Assembly: GCA_022559985.1 (NCBI GenBank) | Contig: JAFJTR010000036.1 | Location: 214,826-278,825, forward strand | Source of the DNA: Parastagonospora avenae f. sp. tritici 18332-5 | Taxonomy: Eukaryota > Ascomycota > Dothideomycetes > Pleosporales > Phaeosphaeriaceae | Direction: 5' to 3' | Length of the DNA stretch: 64,000 bases | In this document: positions 34,709 through 46,494 of the stretch, in pieces | Layout: each line of letters begins with the position of its first letter | Position numbering within the stretch: the stretch's first letter is position 1 | Program-made: the position numbers and the translations under genes | Notes under the pieces: model-generated | Database searches by the model: none | What the model was told of the DNA's origin: nothing | The model's input: only the letters and a program-made list of their open reading frames with translations

Positions 34709-36037
34709 GACGTAGGCGTGGTTGTGACAAGTTGGTGTTGATAGATATTTCGAGGACGGCTACGCAGGAAGTCACAAGCAGACTTGGGGCTCTCCTGTCT
34801 CGAATTCGAGCGCCTCTCCTCGTGTTCACGCTATCGCTGTTATGACCTTGCAGGGCACGTGAGTCGCGTAGCCATATTTCGGAGTTCCAATGGGTGGGAT
34901 AGAGGTGGTTGTGTCTGAGCTATCCTGATGTGAGCGGAAAAGTGCTCTTTCTTCGCAGTCGTGACTGTCGTGCTAAGTGATGTGTTAATCGCGATCGATG
35001 CCTCCTGCCCAATTAAAAAACCTCGGCTGGGAAGACTACAGATGCTGTGGAATGCTCGGGAAGGCGGTTGCGACTGTGCGTTCAGAGCAACGCAGCCGCG
35101 GTCACAGGCACGATCTCGCGACGCGTGTGGTCGTGGGTTGACGACAGGGATCAGCTTCTTCCGAAAATCCGGGGTCACGCTAACTGACAAACGTCATCTC
35201 TTGGCTTCGAAAGCTCTGTCTACATTCACCGCACACGATACGCTAGGCATGAAATCTGCCAGTAAGAAGAGAGAGACTGCTGTACCGCTGTGTCCGAATG
35301 TTGACATTGTCGCATGCCAATACACGCAATACTTGCAAGCCTTAGAACTAGACTGACATGAAGCCACCATCGCAGCGTGTGCTTTGGTCGTAATTCATCC
35401 TTACTGGCCATATCCAATTTGTCTCACTGGATCGCGAATAACACGCACGCCGAAGGCAAAGTGTTCATTGGGCATGTCGCAACAATGAGGAAATGCAATC
35501 TGTCTTCATACACTATGATCTGCGACCTCACCCTGACCACCTACCTGCATATCTCCGAGGATGGTCCGACCATGGAGATTTTGTTAGCGACTACTCTTTT
35601 TCAAATCTTTCCAAGCTCAATTGTACAAAGGTGGAGAGTCTGCACATGTTCAGCTGCCCCCACATCATCAACATCCGCAAGGCCCCACAAACAGTCCAAC
35701 CCGTAACTCCAGATTAGCAATAACGTCGCCTCGCATAGGTTTCTTCCTACGCCCATCAATTGTATTGCTCGTATACACTTTGTCGGCTTGGAAGAAGTGC
35801 AATGATTGGACAGGCGGTATTCTTCCCGGTTCATGTGTACCTTACATCACCCAATGCATCTTCGGTATAAGCCCGGTTCGCATCCTCGATATTGCTGCAC
35901 AAGAGCCGCGTGTACTTTTTCGCGTGGAGGTGCTCTATTTCCGAATAATGTGGAAATTCACAGCCATTTATAGTTGGCCCATGCCCACTGAAACCGCACT
36001 TTGTTCAACATTAGGTGTTTAGCCAACAGCAAGGAAG
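34709..36037. other. Intergenic region with weak coding-like ORFs
   Basis: Two ORFs (34961..35356, 131 codons; 35493..35717, 74 codons) have no recognisable domain. The second is somewhat coding-like (HYDLRPHPDHLPAYLRGW) and could be a gene remnant. I do not call a gene here. Confidence 0.3.
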
Positions 36038-37085
36038 ATGAAGTCGATAGCAATTGGTTTCGCATCAGCTTTGAGTATCTCAGTGGCTGTTGCGTCAAGA
36101 TTGTCTCTAGAAGCTCGCATCAACCATGATCCATTCGCAGACTCGATACCACAAATTGCGGTTCCACAGTCCTTCACGATACGGAACGCGACAGCTCCAG
36201 GTCTATTCTCACGATTGCTCCATCGCTTCGATACACGTCAGGAAGCTGGCCGCTGCGGACAAAGCGCAGGCGGTGCAAGCTGCACTGGTAGTCAATGCTG
36301 CTCTACTTTCGATTACTGCGGGACAGATCCTGAGTATGCGTCATGTACCTTCCATTATAGAGGCAGAAATTGACTCTTGCAGACACTGCGGGATTATTGT
36401 GGGTTGCCAGCCACAGTATGGCCGATGTGGTGATGCGCCTCCAGATACACCCAGTCCCACGCCGACGCCAACACCGACACCTTCATCGTCATCCAGCTCG
36501 ACTGTAGTTCCAACGTCAAGTTCAAGTGCTGTGCCGTCAAGCTCATCCGTTCTAACATCGAGCTCATCTGTCTTACCTCCACTTCCATCTGGCATACTGA
36601 TCGTCTCTCCTAACGGCCAATGCGGAAACGTCACCACCTGTGCTGGCTCAGGCTTCGGCAGCTGCTGTTCGGAGTGGTATTTCTGCGGAAGCGGAATTCA
36701 ATACTGTGGTACTGGATGTCGTAGTCCATTTGGCACGTGTAATGGTGTCGCACCACCTCCCTCTTCCTCGGTACCGGCGCCGATTCCAAGCTCTTCGTCG
36801 ACCTTGATTTCATCAACGATCAGAACTACAACAACATCAACGCCGACGCCAACACCAACATCGACTGCCACTCCGACACCAACGACTACGTCATCGACTG
36901 TACCACCAGTACCGACCAATGTGACTACGAATGGACGTTGTGGCGCGGAAGGAAATGGTATGACTTGTTCGGGATCGACGTATGGTCGATGCTGTAGTGA
37001 TTATGGCTGGTGCGGAACTGGAGATGATTACTGTCTGCCGAGTTGGGGATGCCGCCCGCAATATGGTTCTTGTGGTTCGACATAG
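36038..37085 (+). CDS. Secreted protein with three hevein-like chitin-binding domains
   Basis: Exons 36038..36333 and 36383..37085 encode 332 aa. The N-terminus is a signal peptide (MKSIAIGFASALSISVAVAS). Three ChtBD1 modules follow, each with eight Cys and the SxFGYC-like core: about residues 70-125 (RCGQSAGGASCTGSQCCS...YCGT), 185-228 (QCGNVTTCAGSGFGSCCSEW) and 285-332 (RCGAEGNGMTCSGSTYGRCC...WCGTGDDYC). Ser/Thr/Pro-rich linkers with S- and TPTP-runs separate them and would be O-glycosylated. No catalytic domain or GPI signal is seen. Such stand-alone binders may decorate or shield fungal chitin; that is inference. The 49-bp intron lies inside the first module, so that module is lost if it is ignored. 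Confidence 0.85.
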
Positions 37086-37206
37086 TGGCAGATCATGCTC
37101 ATTCAACATGCGTTCAGAATTGTGTAGAGCTGGAGAAGATTTGCACTGTACACACGATCTATAAATCTCATTGGCTTGATGTTCATAGCTATTCACAAGC
37201 GACAGC

Positions 37207-38163
37207 TTACGATTTCTGTTTCTCCGCCTCCACAAAATCCCTAATCGTCTGCTCTAACCCCACATCCTCTTCAAATCCCAACTCCTTCGCCCGACTCGTA
37301 TCATACCCAGCCGGCCAACTCAGCACAATCCTCTGAATCGTCTCATCCCTTTTCTCCTTCACCAAACCCCTCGTCTCCTTCCCACAAACCTTCTCCAGCG
37401 CCTCCAAAATCTCTCCACTTGTCGCAGTATACCCCGGCAACAATACCTGTCTATAATGCCCAAACTTCTCCTTCGGCGCCTTGATCGCATGCACCAGATT
37501 TGCCGCCAGCGCCCGCGGACTCGTCAACCAAATCCCAATGCTCGGATCCACGGGCAATTCACTTTCCTGCCCATGCACCGGCTCCCTCACAATCCCCGAC
37601 ACGAACGAACTCGCCGCGGCCGTCGGCGCGCCAGCCCTAACAAACACAGTCGGAAGACGCACGATCCGCCCATCAATAAGCCCACGCCGCGAATAATCGT
37701 TGATCAGAAACTCAACTATGAGTTTCTGCGTGCCGTAGCTCGATTCAGGCATGGGCACGATATCCGTCTCCGTCGCCGTGTTGCCTACTGCCTTCCGTCC
37801 AAATACCGCGCACGACGACGTAAACACGACTTTGATCCCGGGCCGCTTGACGCGAATGATATCTAGCAGTTGCCGCACGGAGTCGAAGTTTACTTTCAGG
37901 CCGAGCTCGAGATTGGCTTCGGAGCCGCTGGACATTATCCCGTGCAGAATGTAGACTGCATCAGGTTCTTGTGCGATTAAATCTTCCGCGGCCTTTGGGT
38001 CAGTCAGGTCCGCGCCGAGACATTGCACGGCGGAAGAGGATGTTGGGTTTGGAGGCTCCTTGACGTCGGCGAGGATGAGGGATGTGGCTGTTGATGTGGA
38101 GATGAGCTTTTGGGCGAGGATTTGGCCGACGAAGCCGCCTGCGCCGGTGATGAGGACTTTCAT
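37207..38163 (-). CDS. NAD-dependent epimerase/dehydratase (extended SDR, DenD-like)
   Basis: One exon of 318 aa. The Rossmann motif TGAGGFVG is at residues 6-13, the acidic residue for the NAD ribose follows beta-2 (ILADVKEP), then a Ser in VVFTSSCAVFG and the catalytic YxxxK (YGTQK) near residue 145. The C-terminal half (RLPTVFVRAGAPTAAASSFVSGIVREP) is very like D-erythronate dehydrogenase DenD and relatives, which oxidise four-carbon acid sugars. The substrate is therefore suggested but not proven. No signal peptide; likely cytosolic. The gene converges on the chitin-binding gene 121 bp away. Confidence 0.88.
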   Translation of the reverse strand: MKVLITGAGGFVGQILAQKLISTSTATSLILADVKEPPNPTSSSAVQCLGADLTDPKAAEDLIAQEPDAVYILHGIMSSGSEANLELGLKVNFDSVRQLLDIIRVKRPGIKVVFTSSCAVFGRKAVGNTATETDIVPMPESSYGTQKLIVEFLINDYSRRGLIDGRIVRLPTVFVRAGAPTAAASSFVSGIVREPVHGQESELPVDPSIGIWLTSPRALAANLVHAIKAPKEKFGHYRQVLLPGYTATSGEILEALEKVCGKETRGLVKEKRDETIQRIVLSWPAGYDTSRAKELGFEEDVGLEQTIRDFVEAEKQKS

Positions 38164-38835
38164 TTTGATTTATGCTGAAGTTCTGGTTGAGTTTGGTTTG
38201 GAAGAGGATTTGATGTTTGAGATGGTGATGAAGCATCCCACTTGGTCGGGGTATTGATCCGGCAAGAAGACCGAAGGCGGGGGATGTGTGGACGTGCACG
38301 GACTGTGTCGTGGGACCTTCACAACACTTTTCTTTTCTCCATCGCTCTCGTCACTTAAATGCACTACATCACCTAGAAAACGTGGCGACTCTAGAATACT
38401 GTTTTTGATGTCGATGAATGTGCTGTCTTGGGGCAAACGCCTGTTTACGCGCTTGTCACTTGGCTTGCGCGCATGTTCAGCCCTTGGCTACGAATTTCTC
38501 GTCGTTATGGATTTGAACCTTTTCTGCTAGTAAGTATTATCGACAAAGAGGATCTACACACAAAAGCAGAATCAATCCCTCGCTCTGTCAAAGACACTGC
38601 TCTAGAGATTGCGCATTTCCTCTAGATAACCTTGGGGATCGCCATGTCAGAAACTAAAAGTTCGAACCTTACATAGGAAGAAAATATCATATATGCTTCA
38701 ATTCTACAGCAAGAATAGGAAAACGCAAACTCTTCAGAAAAATTTACCATTTGGTGGCTTGTTGACCACTACATTAGATCCCTCCAATTGTTGGGGTATA
38801 CGATATGGCTCAGGCTCAAGCTCTATCGCGACCGT
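38164..38835. other. Intergenic region, no gene seen
   Basis: Short ORFs only; nothing recognised. Confidence 0.35.
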
Positions 38836-39235
38836 CTACTTAAATATGCCTGTGTTCCAAACCGGCGGCAATGCTCCCATGTTCCGAGGAGATGCATAGC
38901 CAGCACCTTGGGCACTCGACAATCTAGAGTTTAGTACACCAACTTTCCACTTGTTGCGCCAGACCATGAGGCCAAGAGCAAGGAGCGCAATGGAACCTGC
39001 GATTGCCCCGATCGCTATGCCTATATTTGCCCCCGTGGGGAGTCCTTCGCTTTCGCCTGACGTTGCGATTTTGGTCTGTGAAGCTGATGGCTGGCTTTTA
39101 CCGTCGATTGTCGTGGCACTCGGTTGCCCGTTCACACTATTCGACCCGGTGATGGAGGCAGCAGTAGATCGAGATGTATCATCTGTCGATATTGCAGGAC
39201 TGAGCGCATGGCAAGGATATGCCGACTTGTGGAAA
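38836..39235 (-). CDS. C-terminal part of a single-pass membrane protein (incomplete model)
   Basis: The reverse strand is open from about 39235 to the stop at 38836. It reads YPCHALSPAISTDDTSRST, a Ser/Thr-rich stalk, then GLPTGANIGIAIGAIAGSIALLALGLMVW, a Gly-zipper-like transmembrane helix, and a basic cytoplasmic tail. This is the layout of fungal wall-sensor-like proteins with an N-terminal ectodomain. No ATG precedes the stalk in frame. A possible acceptor (CTGACATAC...CACAAG) at about 39230 suggests an upstream exon, but none with coding character was found up to 39440. The gene may be truncated. Confidence 0.35.
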
Positions 39236-39492
39236 TGTATGTCAGATATTCGCGTAGTTCATCTGGCAGCTTCCGCTGATTTTAGGCGTCTTTGCTTTTC
39301 ACGGCACATGTGGCGAGCACGAAATGGTCTCAGCTGTTCACTTAAGATCTTCAAGACGATGCCCAAGGCTCACAGCACAGACTGCCACAGCATCTAAGAC
39401 TAGCAGATTAGCCTTTCATTCTCGCATACCCTCGCAATTTATTTGATCACACCAAGTTCGGGCATGCTCAGAGCCCCCATCCATCTCTCCCC

Positions 39493-39951
39493 TCAAATAA
39501 TCGGACCATCCCAAAACAACTCCTTCCCACACTCCTCCGCCGCCCCCTTCGCCAACGGCGGCGCCTCACCCTGCTTCCTGCCTGCACACAACTTCCAATC
39601 ATCCACCACCTGCCTTGCCCCTCCCCTCCCTCCTCCTCCTCCGCCAAACCCCCCTCTACCACCCCCACCCCCATCCCCTCCCAACGCCACCCTATTCTGC
39701 CGATGTAACTGCCCCTCATGCAACTCGCCCTTGAGCTCCTCGCGATCATCCCGCTCCTCCGTCGTGTACTTGAACGTATTCCACGCGAAGACCTGGTTCT
39801 CGAGGCCGGCAGGGGCGCGGCCTTGGCGCACGGTCACGGGGCCGGCGGAGAAGAGCGCGGCGTCGCGGTCGGTGGCTTGGGCGATGTCGTGGTCGTAGCG
39901 CGCTTGGCCGAGGTCGTGGAGTTCGGCGGCGGTGGCGGAGGGGTTCGACAT
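39493..39951 (-). CDS. Hypothetical Gly-rich small protein
   Basis: A single exon of 152 aa starts MSNPSATAAELHDLGQARYDHD. Residues 1-90 are mixed and charged with WNTFKYTTEERDDREELKGELHEGQ; a Gly/Arg-rich run (about 92-112, GGGGGRGGFGGGGGGRGG) follows, and the end is DDWKLCAGRKQGEAPPLAKG. No signal peptide or membrane segment. Coding character is good and the composition is unlike the intergenic ORFs. I do not recognise a family; RNA binding through the RGG-like stretch is possible but unproven. Confidence 0.6.
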   Translation of the reverse strand: MSNPSATAAELHDLGQARYDHDIAQATDRDAALFSAGPVTVRQGRAPAGLENQVFAWNTFKYTTEERDDREELKGELHEGQLHRQNRVALGGDGGGGGRGGFGGGGGGRGGARQVVDDWKLCAGRKQGEAPPLAKGAAEECGKELFWDGPII

Positions 39952-40545
39952 GTTGGATGGTGTTGTGGGGAGGTTGTGATTGTGTTGCTGCCGCTCAGGG
40001 TGTTGGAGCTTGGGTGGTGAGTGGCCGATTATGAGAGCGATGGTGGAGTGCTAAAGATGTTGTGTGCTCTGGTGTGGTGTCTGACGATGCTGTCTTGTAG
40101 CGCACGGGGAGCAGAGAATTGTGTAGACTATTGTTGGTGTTTGGAGTTGGAAGGGAGTTTGGTGTGCGGTCGAGGAGGTGGGTTGCGATTGCCGTTTGCG
40201 TTAGCGAGTCTCTCACGTGGCGAGTGGTGCAGGTTGCGGCAAAGTAAAGGCAAGCGTTCTATCCTGATACTCCAGACAAGAGTTAGTCTGCATCATGTGA
40301 GATCAGCGGTTAGGAATGCGAGAGAATTTGTTGCAGAAATGAGATGACATAAGGAAGGGAAGATGGTTCAGCTGTTCCCTGCGATTATGCTGATTTGGCC
40401 CAAGTACACATGAGCGATGTGATGTTGACTTCTCTTGCATTCAATTCCAAGGGAATCTAGCCCAGTGTTACTGGGATTGGCAAGTGAAGGTATACCCACC
40501 TGAAGCTTGTGATGACAACGCCCGCATGCTAGCAGTGCTCACCCT
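39952..40545. other. Intergenic region, no gene seen
   Basis: It lies between the start of the Gly-rich gene and the 3' end of the methyltransferase gene, both on the minus strand; probably promoter plus 3'UTR. Confidence 0.35.
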
Positions 40546-41883
40546 TCAACTCCCCTCCTTCTTGAACCTCCCATGAACCATCCCACAAAAACTCTCCCAA
40601 AGCACTCTATCCCTCCCCCTCAACCACACCACCTCAATCTCCCTCGCCAGCCCAATCACCCTAATCCTCACCGCCAACTCCACGCCACGCTGCCCATCTG
40701 ACACATCAACAACACTACGCTCATACTTGCGGCGATAAGCGCGACTCCAGACATTCTGGCTCGCCTCGCCGACGCCGCTAGACGTTTCGTCGTCCCAGAT
40801 CCATCTCAGGTCGAGCGAGTAGAGGTGCGTGTTGATCGTGTCTTTAGCGGTGGAGGGGGATGTGAGGGGCGGGATGGGGATGGTGTAGGAAGTGGGGAAG
40901 GGGAGGTATTCGTTTGCTATTGTGTCGAGGCGCGCGATGGACTGTTATTATCAGCAAATACTCACCCTACTTAGCTTTCCCTTATGATTGCTTTGACGTA
41001 CGTTCTTTGGCCTCAAGTCTCCAAAGCTCCACGCGACGATCCAGCGCTTCGTACTCGAGCCAGTATCAATGACGCCGACTGCCCAGTTCGTGACGCCGTT
41101 TTTCTTGAGCAGGGTGATGATGGATTTCGCGCTGTTCAATTTGCCGAGCATGCTGGTGTACCATTGGACTTTTTCGCGGAGATTCAAGCTCTCGTTGACG
41201 ATTCTGGTAGCGAAGCCGAGGTCGCCGTCTAGACAGACCATTTCAATTTCGGCGCCGGTGCATACTGCGTTGGGTTTCCAGCTCTTGCCTTCGCCTTTGA
41301 GACTGGCGGACATGTCGGCGAGGTTGGCGAAGAAGGGGGGGTTGCACATAGTGAAGTCGAGGTATTGGATGCCGAGCCCAGATAAAGGGATTAAAGGATT
41401 GAGCTCGGTGGTTTGCAGGAGTGTAGTGCGAGTCATCAGGTTGTTCAGAGCGAGGTTGCGCGCTGCGGATTCGAAGCTCTTTTTGTCGATGTCTGTGGCG
41501 CACATTCGCCAGCTTGGGCGGGATTGGAGACAGAGCATGGTATAGATGGATGACGCCCCGGTGCCGATGTCTAGACCTGTAATTCTGCGTTCTGGGTCAT
41601 AGCCGTAGGAGTAGTCGGGCGACGTGGAGTCAATGAGACCATGGATCCAAGTTACATAATTCCAGCGATTGGGTATTGGCGGGCACAAACGATCGCCTGG
41701 CACCTCGAGTTGTAGACCAAAATCTGCTTTGAGTATTGCTTTGGAGAGTGCTTTGACGGTGTCTGGATCCTGGAAGTCTAGTTTCCCTAAGCTCTTCTGC
41801 CATACCAGCTTCAAGTCGGCATCTTTCTTGGCGAGTGCTTTGAAGTCGATTGTATCGTATGGTGGTCGTTGTGCGAGTTCCAT
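40546..41883 (-). CDS. METTL16-type RNA N6-adenine methyltransferase
   Basis: Exons 41002..41883 and 40546..40941 encode 425 aa from the ATG at 41883. The DUF890/METTL16 fold is clear: LCPPIPNRWNYVTWI, the SAM-binding motif GLDIGTGASSIYTML, DIDKKSFESAARNL and the catalytic NPPF (TMCNPPFFANL) near residue 180, then GSSTKRWIVAWSFGDLRPKN. In other eukaryotes METTL16/Mtt1-like enzymes methylate U6 snRNA in the ACAGA box. The frame continues upstream to another ATG at 42003, but that adds a hydrophobic stretch (LLVCSIIVFINTIF) alien to this nuclear family, so I chose MELAQRPPYDTIDF. The 60-bp intron is GT-AG; ignoring it replaces the last 132 codons with a short tail. Confidence 0.85.
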
Positions 41884-42143
41884 GGATGCAGCTCGACCGT
41901 ATAAAGGACCTAAGGGAGAACAATTGAAAATTGTGTTGATGAAGACGATGATGGAGCATACAAGCAATCGATGAGAATAGAAGCTAAGAGCTCGGGCCAT
42001 CACAGGTGATTGGCCAAAACATGACGGGATGGAAAGAGCGATGCTTGATAAATGTGTACAATTGATATACAGTGAGGCGAATTGAAACGCTTACTCAACG
42101 CCGGTCTAATGTATTCATCAACGCCACGGAAGTTTCAAATTTC

Positions 42144-42987
42144 CTAGATCAAGAACGGTCCGTCATATGCGCCGTCGGGTTCTTGCAAGCGCACTTGCTC
42201 AAGAGTGGGCACGGTATTTGGCTTGTAGAAGCCAAGCAACATCTCCATGTCCTCTTGTGTCATCGAGCAAAGGTCGTCAAGCGTGTACTGTTCGCAGACT
42301 TTGGACATCCTGCATTGGTCAGCGGGGCTCATAGCCTTCCACCCAGTCTACGCACCATTGCATCCGCTTCGGTCCCTCCTCGATGTTGGGTGCAACCTTG
42401 CGCAGCTTCTTCCGCAGCATGCCTACTTGCTGCACGGCATTGCCGATGTTCTTTGGTAGCCCCGCAGCGATCTGTCGCCGCACAATGTTGGCCAGCTTTG
42501 GACCGTTGCCATTCGTGCTGACCATGATCTGCAGCGGCCCGTCGCGATGCACGCTGCCAAAGTAGAAGTCGCACTCGGGCGGCACATCTGCAATGTTGGC
42601 GGCAATCTTCTTCTCCTTGCACAGCTTGAATATTTGCGACGAGGCTTCAGGGTCGTCGACGGCGGTTAAGACCATGTCAACGCCATCGAGATCAGACGGT
42701 TCGAACTTGCGGTCGACGTAATCGACCTGCTTCTGCTCGATACGGTATGCGACTTCATCGTTGAGACCGTCACGTGGCGAGACGACGGTGATTTTGGCGT
42801 CGGCGTTGAGGATGTTCACAATGCGACCGGCCGCGACCTACTCTTTGGTCAATCGTCAATACTTGCTGAGCGCGTCGTGCAGTGCACTTACTTCTCCTCC
42901 ACCGACAATCAGTACGCGCTTGTTCCGTATCTGCCAGGCCAGCAAGAGGGAGCCTCCGCCTTGGATCTCTGGATATGGGCCTTTCAT
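42144..42987 (-). CDS. MET8: Siroheme synthase Met8 (precorrin-2 dehydrogenase / ferrochelatase)
   Basis: Exons 42892..42987, 42356..42837 and 42144..42309 encode 247 aa (yeast Met8 is 274). The start MKGPYPEIQGGGSLLLAW leads into the NAD-binding RVLIVGGGEVAAGR, with intron 1 inside the motif. Further landmarks are VSPRDG, AVDDPEASSQIF, NIADVPPECDFYFGSVHRDGPLQIMVSTNGNGP and LRKKLRKVAPN. Intron 2 (42310..42355) joins KRMQW to MSKVCEQYTLDDLC. Met8 oxidises precorrin-2 with NAD and inserts iron to give siroheme, the cofactor of sulfite and nitrite reductases. All splice sites are GT-AG. The gene is divergent from the PEP7 gene. Confidence 0.92.
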
Positions 42988-43388
42988 CGCGGATGTGGTG
43001 TAAGAGAGAAAGTGACATGCATACTGCGCGGAGATATCAGAGTCAATGATTCCTATTATCGGCGGTTCCCAGGATGTTGCGCCACACCGTGGCGCCAGAG
43101 CTCTTATCGATAGCCACGGCTGGCCGCACAGCCACGGGACCGCAAGCCATGGAAGGCATTAAGAGCAGCGTCTATTATTGGCGTCTTTTTGTGCAACCGG
43201 GCTACTGGAGCGTCTCTCGTCTCGTGCGATGCCGGCAGCCCTGCGGATCAATGATGCATCCCTGCTCCTGCTCCTACTCCGCCGCCGCTGCCACGTTCAT
43301 TAGCGCCGCACAACGGCGCCCGCATCCACGCGCCTAGACTGCATGCCCCAGTCCATGACCTCGCTCGCACTCCCTCGACATCCTTGAT
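42988..43388. promoter_or_regulatory. Divergent promoter region MET8 / PEP7
   Basis: This 401-bp spacer separates two outward-facing genes. It holds a GC-rich segment near 43080-43160 and no gene. Confidence 0.4.
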
Positions 43389-45479
43389 ATGGCCTCTCGC
43401 CGGTCCTTGGGCGGCGGTCGCGTGCTGGGGAGTGGGCGCAACCTCTCGCCTGCTATAGCTCCTCCACCGCCAGCTCAGCACCGCCGCAATGCGAGCTTCC
43501 TATCGCCGTCAGAGAGTTCGGTGTCGTTGAGCTCGCAGACATCAAATAGTCCGGCAAGCACCGCAGAGCCAAAGGAAGATATTAGCAGTCAAGTACTCCT
43601 GGCGCCGAGTGAACATGCGGCTGCAAGTGCATCAAGCAGGCTGGTGTGCCCGATATGTAATGAGGAGATGGTAGGTCATGACGCTTGCCTACAATGTTCG
43701 GTGTACTGATATGGCAGGTCACTCTGCTGCAACTGAACAGGTACGACCATTGCGAATTGTAGTGACATCACAAGTCTAACATATCCAGACATCTCGACGA
43801 CAACCACCAGAACCTCGTCGAAGAGGAGCAGGATGAGGTCAAGAACTGGTTCGAGTCGCAAATGGAAAAGGCAAAGAAGTTCCAGCCGCTGGCAGTGCTG
43901 AATCAGAAGCTGAAAGGCCTCGACGTATTCGAATCCAACGACGCCCCCACGCCGCCGCAGTCGACCTCACATTCTGCGAACAACTCAACGACACACGTGG
44001 TCTACGAGCCCGCGCCACGACGAGATCCAGAGGAGGAAGTCACACGCGCGCATTGGCAGAGATCGGGATACCGCGATGCGTGTTCAGATCCCACATGTAG
44101 ACGGCCCTTGTCGTCACAAATAGCACTAGGCGGGGGCGGATCACCAGTAAACTGCAGGCAGTGTGGTAGGATCTTCTGCGAGGAACACACCATGTACCAG
44201 ATGAAGCTTTCGCGGCAGGCAAAACACGACCCCACGCGAGGCATCTGGTGTCGGGTGTGTGAAACATGCTACAAGTCAAGAGATGGTTACCTTGACCACC
44301 ACGGATATGAGCGTGACCATTTCGAAGAGTTCGCCAAGATCAGACGGAAGCGCGTGGACCGAGAGCACATGGAAATTAGTCGTCTGGAAAAGCGAATGAC
44401 CAAGTTGACCTCGTTACTCGCCGATCCACCACCACTCGAGGATACTCCAGGCTCAGGGGGTTGGTTTGGGCTACCAGGCGCGAAGAACCAGCGCAAAGTC
44501 CTGGAGCAGTCTATCATCACGTGGGAGGAGGATGCGAAGGTCACGAACTGTCCATTTTGCCAGCAGGAGTTTTCGACGTATACATTCAGACGGCACCACT
44601 GCCGCATGTGCGGACGTGTGGTGTGCAGCGACCCAAAGACGGAGTGTTCGACCGAGGTGGGTCTGAATGTATCAGCAGGTTAGTCTATTCGCTGTATTGC
44701 CCTACCCCTTCTAACACATACCAGGTGCCAAGGCTGAAAAGGCGCCCGCTCAGATGAACGTCGACATCCGCATGTGCAAGGACTGCAAGCACACGCTCTT
44801 CGCTAGAGGTGACTTTGCGCATGCGCTATCCAACAAGCCAAAAGATCAGCGCGCATACGAGAACCTAGCGCAATTCGAAAGAGGAATTCGATTACTACTC
44901 CCGCGATTTCAGAAGCTTTTACAGGCCCTCCAAGATCCCGACAAACCACCAACACCCCAACAACTCACCGACGCGACCAAAGTACGAAAACGACTAATGG
45001 ACGCATTCTCACAATTCGACACCGCAGCAAAACGAATACGCGACCTCCCCACCGACTCCCCAACACAACAAAAACTCCAAAAAGCCGTCTACCAACAAGC
45101 CTACAGCTTTCTCAGCCTCCACATGCTCCCCCTCCGCTCCCTCCCCAAAATCCTCAAACACGCCGCCCCCTCCGGCCGCTCTGGTACTGGCGCCCTCGCC
45201 TCGATCAAATACAACGATCGCTCCACCGGCAGCGTGGTGTCCAGCGAAGTATCCGCCATGGAGACGGAAGAGAAGGAACTCCGCGAGCGCCTAATTATTC
45301 TCGAGGAGCAGAAATTCATGGTCAGTGAGATGGTGGCGAATGCGAAGAAAGCGAGAAGATTCGATGAGGTTACGAGCCTTGCGCAGAATCTGGAGGATTT
45401 GAATGTGGAGATTGGCACGGTTAATGGGCAGCTTGGCCAGTTGGATTTTAGGGGTGTGTATGAGAGGGAGGGGGGATGA
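43389..45479 (+). CDS. PEP7: Endosomal tethering protein Pep7/Vac1 (FYVE, rabenosyn-5 homologue)
   Basis: Four exons (43389..43670, 43718..43740, 43789..44678, 44725..45479) encode 649 aa. The Ser-rich N-terminus is followed by a C2H2 finger assembled across three exons (C87, C90, H103, H108 in CPICNEEMVTLLQLNRHLDDNH-like order). Two FYVE-type modules come next: CSDPTC...CRQCGRIFC, and CPFCQQEFSTYTFRRHHCRMCGRVVC with the RRHHCR core that binds phosphatidylinositol 3-phosphate. The C-terminal half is alpha-helical and ends in a Rab-binding-like coil (QKFMVSEMVANAKKARRFDEV). Vac1 links the Rab5 homologue Vps21 with Vps45 for Golgi-to-endosome fusion. The 23-bp exon 2 is easily missed. All introns are GT-AG, 46-48 bp. 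Confidence 0.92.
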
Positions 45480-46494
45480 GGAGTGGGATGGATATTTGCA
45501 CAAACGTAGAGAGTCGCTTCCAGATGAACTGAACTGATGGGGAATTGTCTGGATGGGGCAGGGCATATGCGATTCTAGTGTCGACCAAGACGCAGCCCTG
45601 CACGAGGGGAATGCAAGGGCACGATTACCCAGCGCAAGCCAACAAAAGGTCAACCTTCCACACAAGCAGCGCGGGACTGTGCAGCAAAGGCTTCAGATGT
45701 GCTGTTTGTACGATAGCAGGGCGTTATATCAAGACAAGCAGTAATCATTGTCTTGACATACCGTAGTTGAGGTGCATACAGCCACGAACACTTCAAGACG
45801 GGGTGAACTTGTACATTAATTGAGTGTGCCTCATCATGCTGTCATCATCCAAACCTTTTACACACAGTAGCATAGAAAATACATCCAACATATCTTACAC
45901 ATTGCACTCAAACATCATTCCCCATCGATCGCCCTCGCGTTCCCGCCACCTCCGTCACATTCAGCCTCCAGCATCATCACCGCGCCGTCACAATTCCTCG
46001 CACCATCGTCACTCCTCCCCAATCCAGTAACTTTTGCAATTCCCCATCGATGACTGCGAAAAACTTGGTCTGGCACCCAAATGCCAACTTCGAGCGATAC
46101 AGGCCCGATTAGGAATATTGGAGGTCCGTGGGTCCGACTGCTTTGGGACGCGGTGCGGTCATTTGCGGGTGTGGCGTGGTTGGTGGGTCCGCTTGTTGTG
46201 TGTAGGGCTGATGGTTGGACGTCATGTCTTAATGAAAAGAAGGGGTTGTTGGTTTTGTGCAAGGCGCAGTTTCACGATTTGATGGAACGAGGTGGTCGGA
46301 GCGAGATGTGCACGAATGTACAATGCAGATGCGAGAATGCACTTTACATAATTAGCCGTCGCGTCGCGATTGTAGCCAGGGTCACCCATAGATATTTGAG
46401 GTTTGCGCTATCGAATTGCTAACTCGCGTCGCTAGCGAGGGGGAATCTGGAAACTTGTGCGTCATACCGAACGGCCTCTCGAACCAACACCTAC
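45480..46494. other. Intergenic region, no gene seen
   Basis: About 1 kb between converging genes. ORFs up to 115 codons occur without recognisable features. Confidence 0.35.

Noticed and set aside
34961..35356. 131-codon ORF between BST1 and the chitin-binding gene
   Set aside because: Composition is like random translation; nothing recognisable.
41884..42003. N-terminal extension of the METTL16-type protein from the ATG at 42003
   Set aside because: It would place a hydrophobic, signal-like segment before a nuclear enzyme; the next ATG at 41883 fits better, though the longer form cannot be excluded without transcript data.
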